NCBI GenBank assembly: GCA_021613535.1
Contig: CP075495.1
Coordinates: 11,718,001-11,782,000, forward strand
Length of the DNA: 64,000 bases
DNA from: Adineta vaga
Taxonomy: Eukaryota > Rotifera
Reading direction: 5' to 3'
Positions 59,691-64,000 of the stretch are shown piece by piece; position 1 is the stretch's first letter; every line of letters starts with the position of its first letter. The position numbers and the translations under genes are program-made. The notes under the pieces are model-generated. The model saw only the letters and a program-made list of their open reading frames with translations, had not been told where the DNA came from and made no database searches.

Positions 59691-60008
59691 AAATCGACAA
59701 ATCTTCGTAATTGTGAAACGTTATCTACTATCGATGTAATATCACTTTTTCAGTCAAATACACATTGTCAACAACAATTTACTGCATCAACAACACTTGT
59801 TAATCCATTATCTATATCATCTAAACCACAAATATCAAGACAATTACTAGAAAGTTTAATAACTGTAATTGATAGCAAAATGCCATTAGCACAAAATTAT
59901 AAAGATGATGTATCGCTTTTGGAATCGGAAGCAGCACTAACAAATGTAACAATGGAACGTGTCAATACAGACTTTGGTATACATCAAGAAACGAATACAA
60001 AGGCTAAT
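59691..60008 (+). CDS. Exon of unrecognised Ser/Thr-rich gene (exon a)
   Basis: Open over 318 nt between TTTTTAG and GTAAGT, phase 0 at both ends. It encodes KSTNLRNCETLSTIDVISLF, a Ser/Thr/Gln-rich portion, then RQLLESLITVIDSKMPLAQN and ESEAALTNVTMERVNTDFG. Likely disordered with one helical segment. An upstream exon was not found. The next phase-0 exons are at 61756 and 61928. Confidence 0.5.
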
Positions 60009-60009
60009 G

Positions 60010-61156
60010 TAAGTGAATATTTTCATGGACGCATTAACGATAGCCTTTTTTTTTCATATTCTTTATTGCGTCGATGAGAAAAATACATTTCGTTGATTGT
60101 CAGATGACATTAGTGTTAGTTCGATGATTTTTAATTTTTCTTATCCGATGCTGCACACGTGTATATATTTTCATCGATAAATACATCGTAAAATGTTTTT
60201 ACAGTGATGAAGTATGTTCTCATTCATATTAGTTAGATATAATACTACAGGAAATTGGAACATATAACAAGTATAATTATTTTTTGAAAATAAACATACA
60301 TCAAAATGTCATAGAATTTGGTGAATGTAATTTAGATATCGTTTCTTATAAAAACGATTATTTTGAATATACAATTCATCAGAATAAAAAAATAGACAAT
60401 TTCATATCGTTTAAAAATGATATTCTCAGAAGATTTTATATAATAGATGAGAATTATTAATATAAAAATAGTCTATAGAAATTTAATTGAAAAGAACGGT
60501 TAAGGTTTTTTGAACATTAAATATAAATATAGAACATAACATTTGTTATGACTCAGTTCAGATAATTATATTCATTGTCATTTCTTATTTTCAAAGGAGT
60601 AAGCCTTTTGCATAATTATACTTTTACATATTTAAACGCGACTTCTCTATTATAATAGAAGACATCAATTTGAAAGCGTTAAACAATTTTTGAAGAGAAA
60701 AATGATCTACGGAAATATTATTTTCAAGTGAAATTAAATTCATTTCATACGATGCTATACATGTAATATTTTTAGTTATATTAAACAAAGTTTCAAATAC
60801 AACATTTTCGAGAGTATTTCTCATATTCCGGAAATAGTAATAAATATCATACTGATATACAAAGAAAGTTCTTGTCAACTTCACCTTATGTTAAACATCT
60901 TTCTTATATTCATTTACACTAAATGAAATCAAGTACTTATTCTTATCTTGCATTGGTACATTCTTATGAATAAAACCAATATTGACATAGATAGACAGAT
61001 TTGATCAAGTGTTCGATTATATAATCTCATTTGAAATACTTGATGAACAATTAAAGATTGTTACTAAACTTTAGTGAAAAAGAAATTGTTTTGAATTTTT
61101 GAATAAAATAATATTCATATTTACTAGACATGATCAAATGAGAAGGTTTACTTTAT

Positions 61157-61188
<32 letters not shown>

Positions 61189-61755
61189 GTCAATACGACA
61201 TGAGAATCGTGACTGTTATATCTTTATTATAATCGATGAAAGAAATATGAAGTTTTTTTTTGTTACGTATTAAATGTTAGATCGTACTTTATAAATTAGT
61301 TTAAATGTATATTTTAGTCTATAGATTTCTATAGTATTCTAAAACTAACAGCTATCCATGATTAATCAACAAGTGACCAATTGTTATTTTTTATATATTT
61401 TTTCGATGATTGCTCGAATGAATCATTGATGTCAAACTAACCTCTATGATTGTATATGTAAATAACAAAATTAATAAAAAAAATCCTAGTACCAGTGTCG
61501 GAAATGATCGTTTCCTTTCTTCTTTTTCGAACGTTCATTAACATCAACAATATAAATCGATTTTGTTTTTCCAATTCGTAACAAGAAATTGCCAGAGATG
61601 AGATTCCAATCGCTTTTTCTCTATCAAAGAGATCAACAGTGAGAATCACAAATGATTATTCATCCGTTTGTTTTTATCGTGATTTCGCATGATAATGACA
61701 CATTATTGAAAGTTAGCAAGTCAGTTGTTTTGTATGTTTCTTTTTGTTATTCTAG
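60010..61755. other. Probable long intron
   Basis: AT-rich DNA without coding signal between two phase-0 exons, with a (TA)n run near 61157-61184. Confidence 0.4.
61157..61184. repeat. (TA)n microsatellite
   Basis: About thirteen TA units. Confidence 0.8.
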
Positions 61756-61857
61756 CGTGGTAATGATCGTTCATCAAATGTTTCTACAACAACAATGGTT
61801 AGTACAAATAGTATGAATATGTTAGCAGATGATGATCTTCCTGACATAGTTTCAACG
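61756..61857 (+). CDS. Exon of the unrecognised Ser/Thr-rich gene (exon b)
   Basis: 102 nt between TTATTCTAG and GTAAGT, phase 0. Encodes RGNDRSSNVSTTTMVSTNSM and ends DDDLPDIVST. Confidence 0.55.
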
Positions 61858-61927
61858 GTAAGTCTATTGATAATAATCGATTTGTTTCATTCAGTTTATT
61901 TATGCATGAATTAATATATGATTGTAG

Positions 61928-61957
61928 AAATCTACGTTTGTTACCGGCTCTGAAACG
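61928..61957 (+). CDS. 30-nt microexon of the unrecognised gene (exon c)
   Basis: Between GATTGTAG and GTAAAG, phase 0, ten codons KSTFVTGSET. Weak alone but consistent with exon b by phase and composition. Confidence 0.4.
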
Positions 61958-62625
61958 GTAAAGGGAGTAAAAAGAATAATCGATTTGTCTTTTTCTTTGC
62001 GTGGCTATCTAATATTACCATTGACACGGCTTCTTCTCCTTTGATTCATTATTTTCATAGAAAGCGAGATGCTCTAGAAAATTCTCGTTCAGTGTCATGA
62101 TGATTCATTGGTAATTTTGCAACTAGGAGAATTAGTCATCGGAAAATTTAATATATAATGATATTCTATATCTTCGTTCATTCTATATGTGCACGAATAT
62201 TCTCGTAAAATATGACTTATTTTTATTTATTAGAAAAAAAATGTGACGTCATTTAACGAATGTTGAATAAGACCAAATAAATATTCTTACATTCGATGAT
62301 GACGATATTGCAAGTATAGCTAATTCTTTCGCCGACGCTTTATACAACTATTGTAGAGAGGCACAAAAACATTCTTTTCCTTTTTCTTCATCTATACGAA
62401 GAAGAAAAAAGTCGGTTCTCCCCCTCATTCTTTTCGTCGTTTTCTTCTCTTCGCCATTTTTTTTCTCTTCCTTTTTCTTTTTCCCATATTTTTCACTGTC
62501 TTATTTTTCTTTCTTTTCTTCCTCATACACGTTATGTCATAAGTACGCGATGACCATAGTTAAAGGTTATATTATGATTTTTCCTCCTTCATCGATAAGA
62601 TACATTTCAGTTTATTTGTTAATTC

Positions 62626-63330
62626 ATGAAAGATATTTTCCTATACGGTGACGTACGAATGGATTTCCTCGAAGTTCCTCGTAAGGCCGATCATCATACA
62701 TTCTATTTAAGTTCATGTGAGTCAGCCGCTGGTATTGATACACATGATTCAAATATTTCCTCAAGATGTTCGTCTCTATCATCGACTTCATCCTTAAATG
62801 TCGAACTACCTACACCGATTTCTCCCGTGCATACGAACAGTTTTTTAAATGTTCTAAAACGATTACATTGTTTAACACTTCGTCGAAAGAAACATGGTCG
62901 ATATCGTTCATTATCAACATCGTTACATCTTTTCTTCAAGAAACATCCACAATCATCCATTGATATTAGTCAATCAACAATCGAATTTTGTAAATCACCA
63001 TCTAGTCCACAATTTCCAACAATCAATACAGATAATACAATCCAATTAACTCGATCAAAAGGAAGTAGTGCTAGTTGTCAACAGATCTCTCTCCCCGGTG
63101 CAAACAAAGATATATATTCTAATAGTAAATCTCACAATTTTCAATCGCGAAGATCGTTATTAAGACGTTTAAGATCTTCGCACAAGACAGTTAGTGAAGA
63201 TAATAATACCAATACATTAAGTTCAGTCGAATTAGCTCTCACATCACAAATTCTTCCAACTCTATTCATTACAGAATCAACTTCACTAGTAACACCTGTT
63301 CAACAATTAACATCTTTTGATTATATACGT
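62626..63330 (+). CDS. Likely alternative first coding exon of the same or next gene (partial, runs off window)
   Basis: 705 nt, ATG at 62626 (MKDIFLYGDVRMDFLEVPRK) to a strong donor CGT|GTAAGT, phase 0. The 235 residues are Ser-rich with two basic clusters (LRRKKHGRYRS and RRSLLRRLRSSHK) and no domain I recognise. An acceptor-like CAG (62609) upstream does not read in frame into it, so the ATG is a true start. The matching phase with exons a-c suggests a long gene with alternative N-termini whose core lies beyond 64 kb. Confidence 0.55.
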
Positions 63331-64000
63331 GTAAGTGATCATACGTTTTCTTTTCTTGTGATCCTATTCAGTATTTCGGGATTGTGATGAATTATCAAAT
63401 AATAATATTTATCTTCTCTAGACATTCATGAAATATCATGACTTTTCTTTTTCGTCTCCTTACAATTGAATATTGAAATAATATCATTCCTTCACATTGA
63501 TGATTATTTCTTATTTCCTTCCTTTGCTAAAGATTCTTTTGCTGTCTTTATTTATCTAGATATTACTAGTATTAATCTTCTATGTGATGAAACATGTCAT
63601 TGTTGATTAAAAAAGATAGAAGAGAGAAATTTCTCTATTTGTGTTTCCTCAGAAGAGGAGTATCAACACACAAGGCATATATTTGACGTAATTTCAGTTT
63701 CATATTCTCGTCTTTCCTAAATTCCTATTTTTAAATCAAATGATAAGAAACTACATTTACATACAATCATCTTTATGACCTTTCTCCAATCATTCTTCTT
63801 GCTTTCAATAGTACCTATAGTTTTTATCGATCTCTACCGATCCTTGTATAATATTACATATTAATTTGACTAGTTTTGTCATGTGTTGTGTGGATGATTA
63901 ATAAGATAGAAAAGACACAAATACGCTTGCGTAGGATGATGAGATAGAATGACATGTTTTTTCTTTGAATATATATATACTTGACAAAGGACGGAGGTAT
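63331..64000. other. Probable intron at the window end
   Basis: No open coding exon is visible after the donor at 63331. AT-rich, ending in a short TA run at 63969-63980. Confidence 0.4.

Noticed and set aside
1-64000. CRISPR arrays, rRNA genes, LTR or LINE polymerase genes, DNA transposase genes
   Set aside because: Looked for and none seen: no direct-repeat/spacer pattern, no rRNA-like block, and no reverse transcriptase, integrase or transposase motif in any frame.

Overview
The window looks like nuclear DNA of a bdelloid rotifer (Adineta/Rotaria type). It is very AT-rich and gene-dense. Introns are mostly 45-65 nt with GT-AG borders, and the genes are plainly metazoan (CFAP46, CCT3, CTNNBL1, SAP18, MIC10, ORP3-type, TRIM-NHL). 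Further hints are a single-exon GPCR, F-box and leucine-rich-repeat pieces, G-rich tracts resembling the TGTGGG telomere repeat reported for bdelloids, and splice-acceptor-like sites abutting start codons, as expected with spliced-leader trans-splicing. Species cannot be named from the sequence.

Layout. 1-7509 (minus): 5' three quarters or so of CFAP46, an axonemal central-pair protein. 8664-13151 (plus): tandem pair of CPA2-type cation/proton exchangers sharing near-identical tracts; the second copy has two single-base frame breaks. 14018-22000 (plus): SAP18, two AADAC/NCEH1-type lipases/esterases (the second with a 1-nt frame break), a THEM4-like acyl-CoA thioesterase, MPPE1/PGAP5, and 52 bp behind it a small DUF3253 gene of bacterial flavour. 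22285-24750 (minus): chaperonin subunit CCT3. 25524-30089 (plus): a MORN2-like protein and an ARL13-type GTPase with a very long Ser/Asp-rich tail whose reading frame is interrupted.

30.1-36.5 kb is the accessory stretch: an F-box exon, two leucine-rich-repeat exons of a decayed gene, G-rich hairpin islands, a single-exon GPCR (minus) and a 54-residue secreted peptide gene (minus). 36.5-51 kb (minus): a neuronal-calcium-sensor-like EF-hand protein, an unrecognised RS/acidic protein, an ORP3/6/7-type oxysterol-binding protein and a TRIM-NHL ubiquitin ligase. 52.3 kb: tRNA-Lys(UUU). 53.9-57.7 kb: MIC10 (minus) and CTNNBL1 (plus). From 59.7 kb to the end: phase-0 exons of an unrecognised Ser/Thr-rich gene (plus), probably with alternative first exons and continuing beyond the window.

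No shared pathway links the genes. Three (CFAP46, ARL13-like, MORN2-like) have ciliary or flagellar associations and several others are housekeeping. Five single-base frame breaks occur in otherwise well-formed genes, at least two of them in short homopolymers, so some may be assembly errors rather than biology.
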